From Profundicola chukchiensis (GTDB lineage Bacteria > Bacteroidota > Bacteroidia > Flavobacteriales > Weeksellaceae): DNA of 64,000 nucleotides. A program made the position numbers and the translations under genes. How positions within the stretch are numbered: position 1 is the stretch's first letter; each line of letters starts with the position of its first letter. Positions 34,841-43,574 of the stretch are shown piece by piece. The stretch lies in contig NZ_JANAIE010000006.1 of the NCBI RefSeq assembly GCF_029664245.1, positions 62,001 through 126,000 on the forward strand. The letters run 5' to 3'. A model generated the notes under the pieces. The model did not search any database and was not told where the DNA came from. It saw only the letters and a program-made list of their open reading frames with translations.

Positions 34841-35557
34841 CTATTTATCCTCGTTGCGCTCGAAAGAGTAGAGTTGTGCAGGCTTATGATAAACGCCAGT
34901 TTGCTTCTCGTTTAGAGGAATTAACTCATCTAGCTTTTTAATGCTTTTTCTAAAGTTTCTCTTATCGAGTTTTTTGTCCAAAATCAGTTCATGAAGTTGT
35001 TGTAATTGACCTAAGGTGAATTTCTTAGGCAGTAACTCAAAACTAATATGATTATTTTCTGTGTCAGCTCTTAAATGCTCTAAAGCATAATCTAAAATCT
35101 CATTGTGGTCAAAAGCCAAGTCTGGAATGTCATTTACATCTACCCAATCTGTATTTTTAGCAAATGAAGAAGCTACAGGGTTGAAGTCTTCCATTCTAAC
35201 TAGCGAATAGTAACCAATAGTAACAATATGAGCATCAGGGTCTTTTCTTACCTGTCTCAACCATTGAGAATCCTTCTCGCCTTTGGTTCGGTTTGGATTC
35301 CCAAAAGCATGAAATTGCTTAAGATATAATCCTTGAATTCCGGTAAGTTCTTTTAAAACGCGATTAGCTGCTTCATCTAGATCCTCTCCAATATAAACAT
35401 GATCTCCAGGAAGAGCAGACATAGGAATGTGTGTCTCGCTTAATTTATCTTGTTCTATCAATAATACTTTTAACTGGTTGTCATCGAAGCCGAAAACAAC
35501 ACAATCAACTGAAATATTCAAAAAGTTTCTTTCACTCACAGTTATTGGGCGTTGCAT
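34841..35557 (-). CDS. Nudix-domain transcriptional regulator, NrtR-like
   Basis: A 238-residue protein with an N-terminal Nudix domain (about 10-150) and a C-terminal winged-helix region (about 165-230, with LPKKFTLGQLQQLHELILDK and DKRNFRKSI). The Nudix box is degenerate: GEDLDEAANRVLKELTGI lacks the REUXEE core needed for hydrolysis. This pattern is typical of NrtR-type regulators, which sense ADP-ribose or sugar-derived ligands. Bacteroidota relatives control pentose and NAD genes. The gene lies between the secreted amylase and divergent pfkA-gap, so control of sugar catabolism is a reasonable inference. A 36-bp imperfect palindrome covers its own promoter, suggesting autoregulation. Its ATG is 5 nt from the -7 box. 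Confidence 0.85.
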   Translation of the reverse strand: MQRPITVSERNFLNISVDCVVFGFDDNQLKVLLIEQDKLSETHIPMSALPGDHVYIGEDLDEAANRVLKELTGIQGLYLKQFHAFGNPNRTKGEKDSQWLRQVRKDPDAHIVTIGYYSLVRMEDFNPVASSFAKNTDWVDVNDIPDLAFDHNEILDYALEHLRADTENNHISFELLPKKFTLGQLQQLHELILDKKLDKRNFRKSIKKLDELIPLNEKQTGVYHKPAQLYSFERNEDK

Positions 35558-35562
35558 TTACA

Positions 35563-35598
35563 CAAAGGTAAAATATATCTTATTATATTCAACCTTTG
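35563..35598. promoter_or_regulatory. Inverted repeat covering the Nudix regulator promoter
   Basis: CAAAGGT (35563-35569) and ACCTTTG (35592-35598) are exact inverted arms. Inner AATATA and TATATT extend the match, so 13 of 16 positions per arm are symmetrical. The left arm is also the regulator's -7 box (TACCTTTG on the minus strand) and a CAA at 35590-35592 gives its -33 TTG at 19 nt. A dimer bound here would occlude the promoter and lie just upstream of the pfkA -7 box. Confidence 0.55.
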
Positions 35599-35612
35599 CC
35601 ACGAAAGATTAT

Positions 35613-35620
35613 TATATTTG
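35613..35620 (+). promoter_or_regulatory. -7 promoter box of pfkA-gap
   Basis: TATATTTG matches the consensus exactly and lies 17 nt upstream of the pfkA ATG. No TTG is found at 17-23 nt, so expression may need an activator or another -33 contact. Confidence 0.7.
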
Positions 35621-35637
35621 TGCTCTAAATCTGTTAA

Positions 35638-36624
35638 ATGGCAAAATCGGATATTAAAACCATTGGAGTTGTAACTTCGGGTGGAGATGCACCAGGCATG
35701 AACGCCGCCTTAAGGGCAGTTGTTAGAGCTTGTTCTTATTACAAGTTAAGATGTAAGGGTATCAGATTAGGTTATGAAGGATTAATTACCAACAACATTG
35801 TTGAGTTAGGTCCTCGTAGCGTAAGTAATATCATCAACAGAGGTGGTACGATTTTAAAAACAGCTCGTTGTGCTGAGTTTAGAACCGAAGAAGGCCGAAA
35901 AAAAGCCTACGAAAACATTAAAAAGAATGAAATCGATGCCTTAATTGTCATTGGTGGAGATGGTTCTTTTACCGGTGCCCATAATTTTGAAAAAGAATTC
36001 GGGATTCCAACTTTGGGAGTTCCTGGTACTATCGATAATGATATTTTCGGAACAGATAATACCATTGGCTATGATACAGCCTTGAATACGGTAATTAATG
36101 CCATAGACAAAATTAGAGATACAGCTACTTCCCACAATCGAATGTTCTTTATCGAGGTAATGGGTAGAGATGCTGGTTTTATTGCATTGAATAGTGGTAT
36201 TGCATCCGGAGCTCAGGATATTTTAATCCCAGAAAAGAAAGACGAAATCGAAGAATTGTTTGAAGCGATTCAAAGAGGTGAAAAAGCAGGTAAGTTATCA
36301 AACATTATAGTTGTAGCCGAAGGCGAGGAGCTAGGTGGTGTTTATGATTTAGCTAAATTTACCAAAATGAAATATCCTAAGTACGATATTAGAGTTACCG
36401 TATTAGGACATATTCAGCGTGGTGGCGAACCAACTTGTGCAGATAGAGTCTTGGCAAGTAGGTTGGGAGTTGCTGCGGTAGAAGGTTTAATGGAAGGAAG
36501 AAGTTCTGTCATGGCAGGAATTAGAAGTAACAATGTTGTATTTACTCCTTTCGATGAAGCCATTGTTAAACAAAACGTAATCAATAATGAATTAATCAGA
36601 ATTGCAGATATTCTGGCTAGATAA
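35638..36624 (+). CDS. pfkA: ATP-dependent 6-phosphofructokinase
   Basis: Phosphorylates fructose-6-phosphate in glycolysis. Motifs include the N-terminal GGDAPGMNAALRAVVR, GGDGSFTGA (GGDG rather than GGDD, which indicates ATP rather than pyrophosphate as donor), the catalytic PGTIDND, and MGRDAGFIA. Length (328) matches the bacterial A-type enzyme. It is 29 nt upstream of gap, so the two are probably co-transcribed. It diverges from the Nudix regulator gene with an inverted repeat between them. Confidence 0.97.
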   Translation: MAKSDIKTIGVVTSGGDAPGMNAALRAVVRACSYYKLRCKGIRLGYEGLITNNIVELGPRSVSNIINRGGTILKTARCAEFRTEEGRKKAYENIKKNEIDALIVIGGDGSFTGAHNFEKEFGIPTLGVPGTIDNDIFGTDNTIGYDTALNTVINAIDKIRDTATSHNRMFFIEVMGRDAGFIALNSGIASGAQDILIPEKKDEIEELFEAIQRGEKAGKLSNIIVVAEGEELGGVYDLAKFTKMKYPKYDIRVTVLGHIQRGGEPTCADRVLASRLGVAAVEGLMEGRSSVMAGIRSNNVVFTPFDEAIVKQNVINNELIRIADILAR

Positions 36625-36653
36625 ATTTTTATAATACTAAAACTTAAATTATT

Positions 36654-37673
36654 ATGTCAAAAGTAAAAGTTGCTATTAACGGATTCGGTCGAATTGGTCG
36701 ATTAGCCTTTAGATTAATGGAGGATTCTCCTGAATTCGATATTGTAGCTATCAATGATTTGACGGATGCCAAAACTTTAGGTCATTTGTTGAAATACGAT
36801 TCAACACAAGGAAAATTCAAAACTGACTCTTTAGAAGTTAAAGAAAATTCACTTGTTGTAGACGGTAGAGAAATCACTATTTATTCTGAAAGAAATCCAG
36901 AGGATCTTCCTTGGGGTGACTTAGGAGTAGATGTTGTTTTAGAGTGTACTGGAGTATTCAGTTCTAAAGAAGGCGCAAGCAAGCATATTACTGCTGGAGC
37001 AAAGAAAGTTATTATTTCTGCACCAGGTAAAGGTGATATGAAGACAGTTGTATTTAACGTAAACCACGATATCTTAGACGGTTCTGAAACAGTTCTTTCA
37101 GGTGCATCTTGTACTACAAACTGTTTAGCACCAGTTGCTAAAGTATTAAACGATAAATTCGGTTTAATCTCAGGTTTAATGACAACTGTACATGGTTATA
37201 CAAACGACCAAAACACGTTAGACGGTCCACACAAAGACTTAAGAAGAGCAAGAGCAGCAGCAGTTAATATCGTTCCTACAACTACAGGAGCTGCAGCAGC
37301 AGTTGGTTTAGTTTTACCTGAATTAAAAGGTAAATTAGACGGTATGGCTTTACGTGTACCAGTTGCTACAGGATCTTTAATTGACTTAACTGTTTTATTA
37401 GAGAAAAACGTTACAGTTGATGAGGTTAATAATGCTATTAAAGAAGCTGCTGATGGAGCGTTAAAAGATACTTTAGGATATACTTACGATCCAATCGTTT
37501 CTACTGATATCATTGGAATCGAAAATGGTTCTTACTTCGATATGCTTTCTACAACTGTTCAAGACGTAGATGGTAAACAACAAGTAAAAGTTATTTCTTG
37601 GTACGATAACGAAATGTCTTATACAGCTCAATTAGTAAGATTAACTAAATATTTTGCTAACTTGATGTCGTAA
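36654..37673 (+). CDS. gap: Glyceraldehyde-3-phosphate dehydrogenase, type I
   Basis: Catalyses oxidative phosphorylation of glyceraldehyde-3-phosphate. The Rossmann motif INGFGRIGR starts at residue 8, and the catalytic cysteine is C153 in [23 protein letters not shown] and the [11 protein letters not shown] tail are canonical. Length is 339. Codon use is strongly biased towards a small set, as expected for a highly expressed gene. It ends in a good terminator, closing the pfkA-gap operon. Confidence 0.98.
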   Translation: MSKVKVAINGFGRIGRLAFRLMEDSPEFDIVAINDLTDAKTLGHLLKYDSTQGKFKTDSLEVKENSLVVDGREITIYSERNPEDLPWGDLGVDVVLECTGVFSSKEGASKHITAGAKKVIISAPGKGDMKTVVFNVNHDILDGSETVLSGASCTTNCLAPVAKVLNDKFGLISGLMTTVHGYTNDQNTLDGPHKDLRRARAAAVNIVPTTTGAAAAVGLVLPELKGKLDGMALRVPVATGSLIDLTVLLEKNVTVDEVNNAIKEAADGALKDTLGYTYDPIVSTDIIGIENGSYFDMLSTTVQDVDGKQQVKVISWYDNEMSYTAQLVRLTKYFANLMS

Positions 37674-37699
37674 TCAAAAACAAAATAATTTCTTATTTG

Positions 37700-37734
37700 A
37701 ATGGCGGTAAATTTAATTTTATCGCCATTTTTTT
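37700..37734 (+). terminator. gap terminator
   Basis: Arms 37700-37711 and 37718-37729 pair with one G-T wobble, followed by a T tract. Confidence 0.85.
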
Positions 37735-37855
37735 ATACTTCTTAAACTTAAATAAATTTACATTTTGTTTAAAATTTTGATTCTTAGATTTTTCACGAAA
37801 ATCTTTGTAAGTGTATAATTTACATTTACTATCTTTATTGAAATTTTAGGTAAAA

Positions 37856-38821
37856 ATGACGTTAGTTCAAGAGCATAAACAATTCGCTTTAGGTATAGAT
37901 ATAGGTGGCACCAATACTAAGTATGGTTTGGTAAACCAACGAGGTGAGGTTTTGTTAAAAGGCAAGATTAAAACCAAAGGCTATCCAGATGTGAAAGACT
38001 TTATCGAGGTTTTATATCAAACCATTTCACCCGAAGTAGAGAAAATGTCTAAAGAATCTAACTTCGTTGGAATAGGTGTGGGGGCTCCTAACGGAAATTA
38101 CTATAATGGAACGATAGAAGATGCTACCAACCTAGAATGGAAAGGTGTGATACCTTTTACAGATTATATGTCGGAGAAATTTGGTGTGCCTTGTAGGATT
38201 ACCAATGATGCTAATGCGGCTGCTTTGGGCGAAATGATGTATGGTGCTGCGCGCGGCATGAAGGATTTCATTATGATTACGCTTGGTACAGGGGTTGGCT
38301 CTGGAATCGTTTGTAATGGAAGTTTAGTTTACGGCTCCGATGGTTTTGCTGGTGAATTAGGTCATACGATTGTTAAACCTAATGGAAGAAAACATTGGAA
38401 TACAGGTTCAGAAGGGAGTCTAGAAGCTTATGCCTCAGCTACAGGGATTACGATTACAGCTAAAAAATTAAGAGCTGAGTTTCCAGATTCAATGCTAAAC
38501 GAATATCCTGAAGAGGAAATTAATGCTAAAACGGTTCATGATTGTTGTTTAAAAGGTGATCCGATAGCCATTGAAGTATTTAGGTATACAGGTCAGAAAC
38601 TGGGTGAAGCTTTGGCCAATTTTGTTATGTTTTCTTCGCCTGAAGCTATATTGCTTTTTGGCGGTGTTATTAAGGCTGGTGATTTTATCATGAAACCCAC
38701 TAAATTGCACATGGAAAGAAACTTATTGCCTATTTTTCGTGGAAAGGTTAAGCTTATTTTTAGTGAATTAGACGAAGCCGACGCTGCTATTTTAGGAGCA
38801 AGTGCTATGGTTTGGGTTTAA
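37856..38821 (+). CDS. ROK family sugar kinase, probable glucokinase, without the zinc cysteines
   Basis: A 321-residue ROK family kinase. The phosphate-binding loop is DIGGTNTK (15-22), the catalytic Asp is D118 in ITNDANAAALGE, and the second phosphate loop is TLGTGVGSG (142-150). The conserved GELGH (H170) is present, but the usual ROK zinc motif C-x-C-G-x2-G-C-x-E is replaced by WNTGSEGSLE (181-190), with no cysteines at all. The enzyme likely phosphorylates glucose or a related hexose, feeding the adjacent pfkA-gap operon. It precedes a GlcNAc/MurNAc-type kinase by 32 nt. A near-consensus -7 box (TATCTTTA, 37830-37837) precedes it. Confidence 0.88.
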   Translation: MTLVQEHKQFALGIDIGGTNTKYGLVNQRGEVLLKGKIKTKGYPDVKDFIEVLYQTISPEVEKMSKESNFVGIGVGAPNGNYYNGTIEDATNLEWKGVIPFTDYMSEKFGVPCRITNDANAAALGEMMYGAARGMKDFIMITLGTGVGSGIVCNGSLVYGSDGFAGELGHTIVKPNGRKHWNTGSEGSLEAYASATGITITAKKLRAEFPDSMLNEYPEEEINAKTVHDCCLKGDPIAIEVFRYTGQKLGEALANFVMFSSPEAILLFGGVIKAGDFIMKPTKLHMERNLLPIFRGKVKLIFSELDEADAAILGASAMVWV

Positions 38822-38853
38822 TTATTTTATCTTTAAGCTAAATTTAATTCTAA

Positions 38854-39696
38854 ATGATTGGCATTGTTGATAGTGGTTCTACCAAAGCAGATTTTGTAAT
38901 TCTAGATGATAATGGTATTGAGTTAAAACGACTTGGTACGGCTGGATTTAATCCTCTATTTATTACATCCGAAGAGGTTGCTAAAGCTTTAAAGGAGAAT
39001 TCAATTTTAACTTCATTGGCATCAAAAATCAAAGAAATCCACTTTTTCGGAGCAGGCTGTCGTTCTGCTGAATTGAATCAAATTATAAAAGACGGTTTTC
39101 AAAAGGTTTTTAATCAAGCTCAACTCAACGTAGATAGTGATTTGTTGGCGGCTTGCTATGCAGTCTATGATAATCAGCCCACTATGGTTGGAATCTTAGG
39201 AACTGGTTCTAATTCATGCTATTTTGATGGTCAAAATGTGGTAAAAGAAACACCTTCAATTGGTTTTATTTTAGGAGACGAAGGCGCAGGAAATCATATT
39301 GGAAGAAGTTTGTTAAGAGCTTATTATACCAAAAAATTACCTGAATATTTAAGGCTTAAATTCAATGAGCAATACAATTTATCGGTTCAAGAATTATTAG
39401 AAAATATTCATCGCAAAGCTTTTCCTAATGCTTATTTAGCAAGTTTTAATGAGTTTGCTTTTGAGTTTAAGGAAGATGCATTCATGAAAGAATTAATTAA
39501 AGATTGCTTTCGTGGGTATTTTATTTATCAAGTAGAGCCTTATCACAAATATGATTGCAAGGAAATCAGCTTTATTGGTTCTATTGCCTTTTATTATCAA
39601 GACTTAATTCAAGAAGTTGCACAAGAATTTGACTTTAAAGTCAATAAAACCCTACAAAAACCTATTGATGGTTTAGTGGACTATTTTAGTAGATAG
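38854..39696 (+). CDS. BadF/BadG-type N-acetylhexosamine kinase
   Basis: A 280-residue kinase of the BadF/BadG/BcrA/BcrD ATPase family, the group that holds animal NagK and Tannerella MurK. The first phosphate loop is DSGSTKADFVI (6-16), GILGTGSNSCYFDG is the central motif, and LGDEGAGNHIGR is the substrate-side loop. It probably phosphorylates GlcNAc, MurNAc or GlcN in the cytoplasm. It is 32 nt after the ROK kinase and likely co-transcribed. With the AmgK/MurU-like pair at 3.5-5.7 kb, it suggests that two different amino-sugar kinases operate in this genome. Confidence 0.85.
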   Translation: MIGIVDSGSTKADFVILDDNGIELKRLGTAGFNPLFITSEEVAKALKENSILTSLASKIKEIHFFGAGCRSAELNQIIKDGFQKVFNQAQLNVDSDLLAACYAVYDNQPTMVGILGTGSNSCYFDGQNVVKETPSIGFILGDEGAGNHIGRSLLRAYYTKKLPEYLRLKFNEQYNLSVQELLENIHRKAFPNAYLASFNEFAFEFKEDAFMKELIKDCFRGYFIYQVEPYHKYDCKEISFIGSIAFYYQDLIQEVAQEFDFKVNKTLQKPIDGLVDYFSR

Positions 39697-39757
39697 TTAG
39701 TTATAGCAAAAATTTAATAAAACGATTTAGTGAGTTTTAAATCTAAGATCAATAATT

Positions 39758-40522
39758 TCAATCAATTATTCTCTTAATAAATCGCAATTTATGAGAATAT
39801 CGTTGAGAATCTGTATTAAAAATTCCTGTAGAATCTAAAGGGTCAATTCTCACTTTTCCATGTGCATGAATAATCTTTTGATCTTCCAAAATGATTCCGA
39901 CATGAATAATGTTACCTTCTTCATTATCAAAAAAAGCTAAGTCTCCTTCTTGGGCTTCTGCCACAAAACCTAGTACTTCACCTTTAGTAGCTTGTTGGCT
40001 TGCATCACGAGGTAAAGCAATGTTTTTTAATTTATAGACTTGTTGAACCAAGCCAGAACAATCAATTCCAAAATTTGATTTTCCGCCCCATAAGTAAGGC
40101 GTATTCAAGTAGAGTTTGGCCAAATCAGCAATAGAAGTTTCGTTTCTAGTAGCGTCTAAACTTTCACCTAAATACTCAAAACTTTTGCCACCGAAATTTA
40201 TTTTTTGATCTTCATTAGCATAAATATGTGCCGCCAAAGTTAGCGTACATGGATTTTCATCGTCAATCATTAAATTAAATAAATCCGAAGAATATTGTGT
40301 CGTACTTAGTTGTTGATACTCTGCTAAAGAAACCTCTTTAATCAACTTCGGGTCTACCCAACCAACATATGAGTCATAATCGGCCATGATTTTAAGCCAC
40401 TTTTCTTGTACAGCAATAATTTCAACTTTTTCACCAAACAAGAGTTGCGTCACCATTTCCGAACGGTCACTTGCCTCGGCTCTAACGGGCGCCACACTAA
40501 CTATACAAACTCCGTATTTCAT
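39758..40522 (-). CDS. NlpC/P60 (C40) peptidase with N-terminal SH3-like domains
   Basis: A 254-residue cysteine peptidase. Two SH3b-like domains (about 1-60 and 75-120) precede the NlpC/P60 domain (about 130-254). The catalytic Cys is C155 in GIDCSGLVQ, and the histidines are H207 in IIHVGII and H219 in IIHAHG. The layout matches Bacillus YkfC-type gamma-D-glutamyl-diamino acid peptidases that trim muropeptides. There is no signal peptide, so it is probably cytoplasmic and acts in peptide recycling. It overlaps the upstream methyltransferase gene by 4 nt (ATGA-type), so the two are translationally coupled. Confidence 0.88.
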   Translation of the reverse strand: MKYGVCIVSVAPVRAEASDRSEMVTQLLFGEKVEIIAVQEKWLKIMADYDSYVGWVDPKLIKEVSLAEYQQLSTTQYSSDLFNLMIDDENPCTLTLAAHIYANEDQKINFGGKSFEYLGESLDATRNETSIADLAKLYLNTPYLWGGKSNFGIDCSGLVQQVYKLKNIALPRDASQQATKGEVLGFVAEAQEGDLAFFDNEEGNIIHVGIILEDQKIIHAHGKVRIDPLDSTGIFNTDSQRYSHKLRFIKRIID

Positions 40523-41169
40523 TTTTTTCTGATTAAACTTATACCATCTCTAAGAGGTAATAATATCACATCAACACGACTATCTTGTGCCACGTGTTGG
40601 TTGAAATCAAATAATGCTTTGGTCATCTTATCTTTGGGAGCAATTTCTTCTAAAACCTTGCCTTTCCACAGCGTGTTGTCGGCTAAAATTACACCACCTG
40701 GATTTAATCTTGGTACTAATAATTCAAAATAATCTATGTACTGCTTTTTGTTCGCATCTAAAAAGACTAAATCAAAGGTTTCTTCAGTTTTCTCTAGATA
40801 TTGAACCGCGTCTCCAATAAGGCTTTCAATCTGATTATCATATCCAGATTCAGTGAAGTAGGGTTGATAAAAATTCTTTAAATCTGAATTAATATCAATG
40901 GTAGTGATTTTACAATCTTTTCTAAGGCCTTCTGCTAAACAAAGCGTAGCATAACCTGTAAAAGTTCCAATTTCTAGGATATGTTCAGGTTTTAAAATCT
41001 TAGACATAATGCTAAGAAATCTACCTTGTACATGTCCCGAAATCATATGATGCTGAGAAAACTCTTCAACCGTTTGAGTTCTTAATTTTTTAAGTAAAGC
41101 CGGCTCTGGACTAGAATTTAATTCTAAGTACTGATCAAGCCATTCGTTTTGAAAATCTCTTTCTCCCAT
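40519..41169 (-). CDS. SAM-dependent O-methyltransferase (CCoAOMT-like family)
   Basis: A 216-residue class I methyltransferase. Motif I is EIGTFTGYAT (66-75), the acidic ribose-binding residue lies in TTIDIN (89-94), and metal-binding family residues appear in FLDANKKQY (136-144) and LADNTLWKG. The family methylates catechol-type substrates, but in Bacteroidota the natural substrate is not known. It heads a two-gene operon with the NlpC/P60 peptidase. The ATG follows a perfect -7 box by 7 nt, leaving a leader of about 3 nt. Confidence 0.9.
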   Translation of the reverse strand: MGERDFQNEWLDQYLELNSSPEPALLKKLRTQTVEEFSQHHMISGHVQGRFLSIMSKILKPEHILEIGTFTGYATLCLAEGLRKDCKITTIDINSDLKNFYQPYFTESGYDNQIESLIGDAVQYLEKTEETFDLVFLDANKKQYIDYFELLVPRLNPGGVILADNTLWKGKVLEEIAPKDKMTKALFDFNQHVAQDSRVDVILLPLRDGISLIRKK

Positions 41170-41176
41170 ACATTAA

Positions 41177-41184
41177 CAAATATA
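41177..41184 (-). promoter_or_regulatory. -7 promoter box of the methyltransferase-peptidase operon
   Basis: The minus strand reads TATATTTG, 7 nt from the ATG. This predicts a near-leaderless mRNA. No -33 TTG is visible. Confidence 0.65.
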
Positions 41185-41319
41185 ATCAAATTATTCTTCT
41201 ATGTTAAAGTAATCTAATTTTTATAAATGAAGAGCTAATGATGGATTTAAATTTAATATAACACTTTGCCCAATCGCTAAATATTTGATAAAACTAAGTT
41301 TTGATTTCTAGTTTGCTTC

Positions 41320-41327
41320 TAAATTTG
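41320..41327 (+). promoter_or_regulatory. -7 promoter box of the scoAB operon
   Basis: TAAATTTG is an exact consensus, with a TTG at 41301-41303 spaced 16 nt, slightly short. The leader to 41358 is about 27 nt. Confidence 0.65.
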
Positions 41328-41357
41328 TATTTTTAAGCACATTAAAAATTTAATTTT

Positions 41358-42062
41358 ATGATTAGCAAAAAAGTGGACAATGTTCAAGAAGCTTTGGACG
41401 GGGTTCAAGATGGTATGACAATCATGTTAGGTGGTTTTGGCTTATGCGGTATTCCAGAGAATTCTATTAGTGAATTAGTTAAAAAGGATGTGAAGCACTT
41501 AACTTGTATATCCAATAATGCTGGTGTTGATGATTTTGGATTGGGATTGTTATTGCAAAAGAAACAAATAGATACAATGATTTCTTCTTATGTAGGAGAA
41601 AATGCTGAATTCGAACGTCAAATGTTGAGTGGTGAGCTAGAAGTTATTTTAACTCCACAAGGAACTTTAGCAGAAAAATGTCGTGCAGCGCAAGTTGGTA
41701 TTCCTGCATTCTTTACTCCGGCTGGTTATGGGACTGAGGTAGCTGAAGGAAAGGAAACAAGAGAATTCGATGGGAAAATGTACGTTATGGAAGAAGCTTT
41801 TAAAGCAGATTTCTCTATCGTAAAAGCATGGAAAGGTGATGAAGCTGGTAATTTAGTATTTAAAGGAACAGCTAGAAACTTTAATCCTCCTATGTGTGGT
41901 GCAGCTAAAATTACAGTAGCAGAGGTAGAGGAGTTAGTTCCAGCAGGTGAGTTAGATCCTAATGAAATTCATATTCCTGGAATTTTTGTTCAAAGAATTT
42001 TCCAAGGTGAATCTTTCGAGAAGCGTATCGAGCAAAGAACTGTGAGAGAATCTAAAGCTTAA
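41358..42062 (+). CDS. scoA: 3-oxoacid (succinyl-CoA:acetoacetate) CoA-transferase subunit A
   Basis: The alpha subunit (234 residues) of a class I CoA-transferase. It shows [10 protein letters not shown] (22-31), [19 protein letters not shown], and [25 protein letters not shown]. With subunit B it moves CoA between succinyl-CoA and acetoacetate, allowing ketone-body or branched-chain catabolites to enter central metabolism. It is followed 25 nt later by scoB. Confidence 0.96.
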   Translation: MISKKVDNVQEALDGVQDGMTIMLGGFGLCGIPENSISELVKKDVKHLTCISNNAGVDDFGLGLLLQKKQIDTMISSYVGENAEFERQMLSGELEVILTPQGTLAEKCRAAQVGIPAFFTPAGYGTEVAEGKETREFDGKMYVMEEAFKADFSIVKAWKGDEAGNLVFKGTARNFNPPMCGAAKITVAEVEELVPAGELDPNEIHIPGIFVQRIFQGESFEKRIEQRTVRESKA

Positions 42063-42087
42063 TCATTTAACCTAATAAATTAAAAAT

Positions 42088-42747
42088 ATGTCTTTAAATA
42101 AAAATCAAATAGCTCAACGAATTGCCAAGGAGGTTAAGGATGGTATGTACGTAAACTTAGGTATTGGTATCCCAACTTTGGTGGCGAACTTCGTGAGAGA
42201 TGATATATCTGTTGAATTTCAAAGTGAAAACGGTCTTTTGGGTATGGGACCATTCCCTACCGAAGAGAATGTGGATGCAGATATTATTAATGCCGGAAAA
42301 CAAACCGTAACTACATTGCCAGGTGCTAGTTTTTTCGATTCAGCTTTAAGTTTCGGAATGATTAGAGGTCAGCATGTGCATCTTACAATTCTAGGAGCAA
42401 TGGAAGTTGCTGAGAATGGAGATATCGCCAACTGGAAAATCCCAGGTAAAATGGTGAAAGGAATGGGAGGTGCCATGGACTTAGTTTCTTCTGCCGAAAA
42501 TATTATTGTTGCCATGATGCACACCAATCGAGCAGGTGAAAGTAAGTTGCTAAAAGAATGTTCTCTGCCTTTAACAGGTGTTAAATGTGTAAAGAAAATT
42601 GTTACCAATTTAGCTGTGATGGAAGTCATGCCAGAAGGCGGATTTAAATTGTTAGAAAGAGCTCCAGGAGTTTCGGTTGAAGAGATTCAAGCTGCGACAG
42701 AAGGTAAACTAGTTGTTGAAGGAGAAATTCCAGAGATGACTTTCTAA
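42088..42747 (+). CDS. scoB: 3-oxoacid CoA-transferase subunit B
   Basis: The beta subunit (219 residues). The catalytic glutamate is E47 in SENGLLGMGP, preceded by the oxyanion-loop GIGIPTLVANF (25-35). GGAMDLV and the conserved C-terminal EIQAATEG are present. It is the second gene of the operon and is closed by a terminator. Confidence 0.96.
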   Translation: MSLNKNQIAQRIAKEVKDGMYVNLGIGIPTLVANFVRDDISVEFQSENGLLGMGPFPTEENVDADIINAGKQTVTTLPGASFFDSALSFGMIRGQHVHLTILGAMEVAENGDIANWKIPGKMVKGMGGAMDLVSSAENIIVAMMHTNRAGESKLLKECSLPLTGVKCVKKIVTNLAVMEVMPEGGFKLLERAPGVSVEEIQAATEGKLVVEGEIPEMTF

Positions 42748-42773
42748 AAAAGTAAGAATTAGAATATAATATA

Positions 42774-42820
42774 AATGGCTTTTCTCTTTCGCTGGATAGA
42801 GAAAGGTCATTTTTTTTTTG
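42774..42820 (+). terminator. scoAB terminator
   Basis: Arms 42774-42787 and 42798-42811 pair with one mismatch and one wobble, followed by a run of nine or more T's. Confidence 0.8.
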
Positions 42821-42857
42821 GAATATAGATTGCAGACAAGAAATAAATCCTGCTTCA

Positions 42858-43574
42858 ATGTCTAAAGATCTGTCTAGCAAAATCATAGAATTCAATCAAA
42901 ACTTAAATTATGATGGTGAGTTACCACAAGGTTTTAGGGTGATGAATCCATTTCTAGATTTGCCTGAAACGATGGAGGTGATGCAAGAATTCTATAAAAA
43001 GTTCTACAATGATAATAAAAAGAGAAGGTTCATTATCGGTATCAACCCCAGTAGAAAAGGAGCGGGCATAACGGGTGTACCTTTTACCGATACCAAGAGA
43101 CTAGAACATGTCTGTGGAATTAAAATGGAAAGTGTTCGAACACATGAGGTTTCTTCAGTTTTTTTATACGATGTAATCCAAGCCTATGGTGGGCCTGAGA
43201 AGTTTTATCAGGATTTTTATATCAACTCTCCATTTCCATTAGCCATTACAAAAAAAGCAAAAAATGGTAATTGGTTGAATGCTAATTACTACGACTACAG
43301 GGAATTGTTTGATATGACTAAGGACTTTATGATAGAATCTTTAAAACGACATATATCTTTGGGCTTAGACACTTCAGAAGTTTATATTTTGGGGAAAAAG
43401 AATGCGAAATTCATTGAAAAATTAAATCGAGAAGAAAAACTTTTTGATAAAATGGTGGTGTTAGATCACCCGCGCTACATTCAACAATACAAGTTTAAAG
43501 AAAGAGAGTTATATATAGACGAGTATATTTTGGCGCTACATCAAGAAAATGATGGCTTGGATGTTTACCTTTGA
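42858..43574 (+). CDS. SMUG2-type uracil-DNA glycosylase family protein
   Basis: A 238-residue protein of the uracil-DNA glycosylase superfamily, closest in motif pattern to the SMUG2 group. The active-site loop reads GINPSRKGAGITGVPF (61-76), and the C-terminal loop is LDHPRYIQQYK, the place where the DNA-intercalating histidine sits in the superfamily. It would remove uracil or oxidised bases from DNA. The gene stands alone. Its last 26 bases overlap an out-of-frame open reading frame that carries the tail of an outer-membrane receptor, so the 3' border is a recombination scar, but the protein itself looks complete. Confidence 0.85.
   Translation: MSKDLSSKIIEFNQNLNYDGELPQGFRVMNPFLDLPETMEVMQEFYKKFYNDNKKRRFIIGINPSRKGAGITGVPFTDTKRLEHVCGIKMESVRTHEVSSVFLYDVIQAYGGPEKFYQDFYINSPFPLAITKKAKNGNWLNANYYDYRELFDMTKDFMIESLKRHISLGLDTSEVYILGKKNAKFIEKLNREEKLFDKMVVLDHPRYIQQYKFKERELYIDEYILALHQENDGLDVYL

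Noticed and set aside
39751-39770. AT-only inverted repeat at the nagK-like/NlpC gene junction as a terminator
   Set aside because: The stem is seven A-T pairs, extends into the peptidase coding end, and has no T tract.
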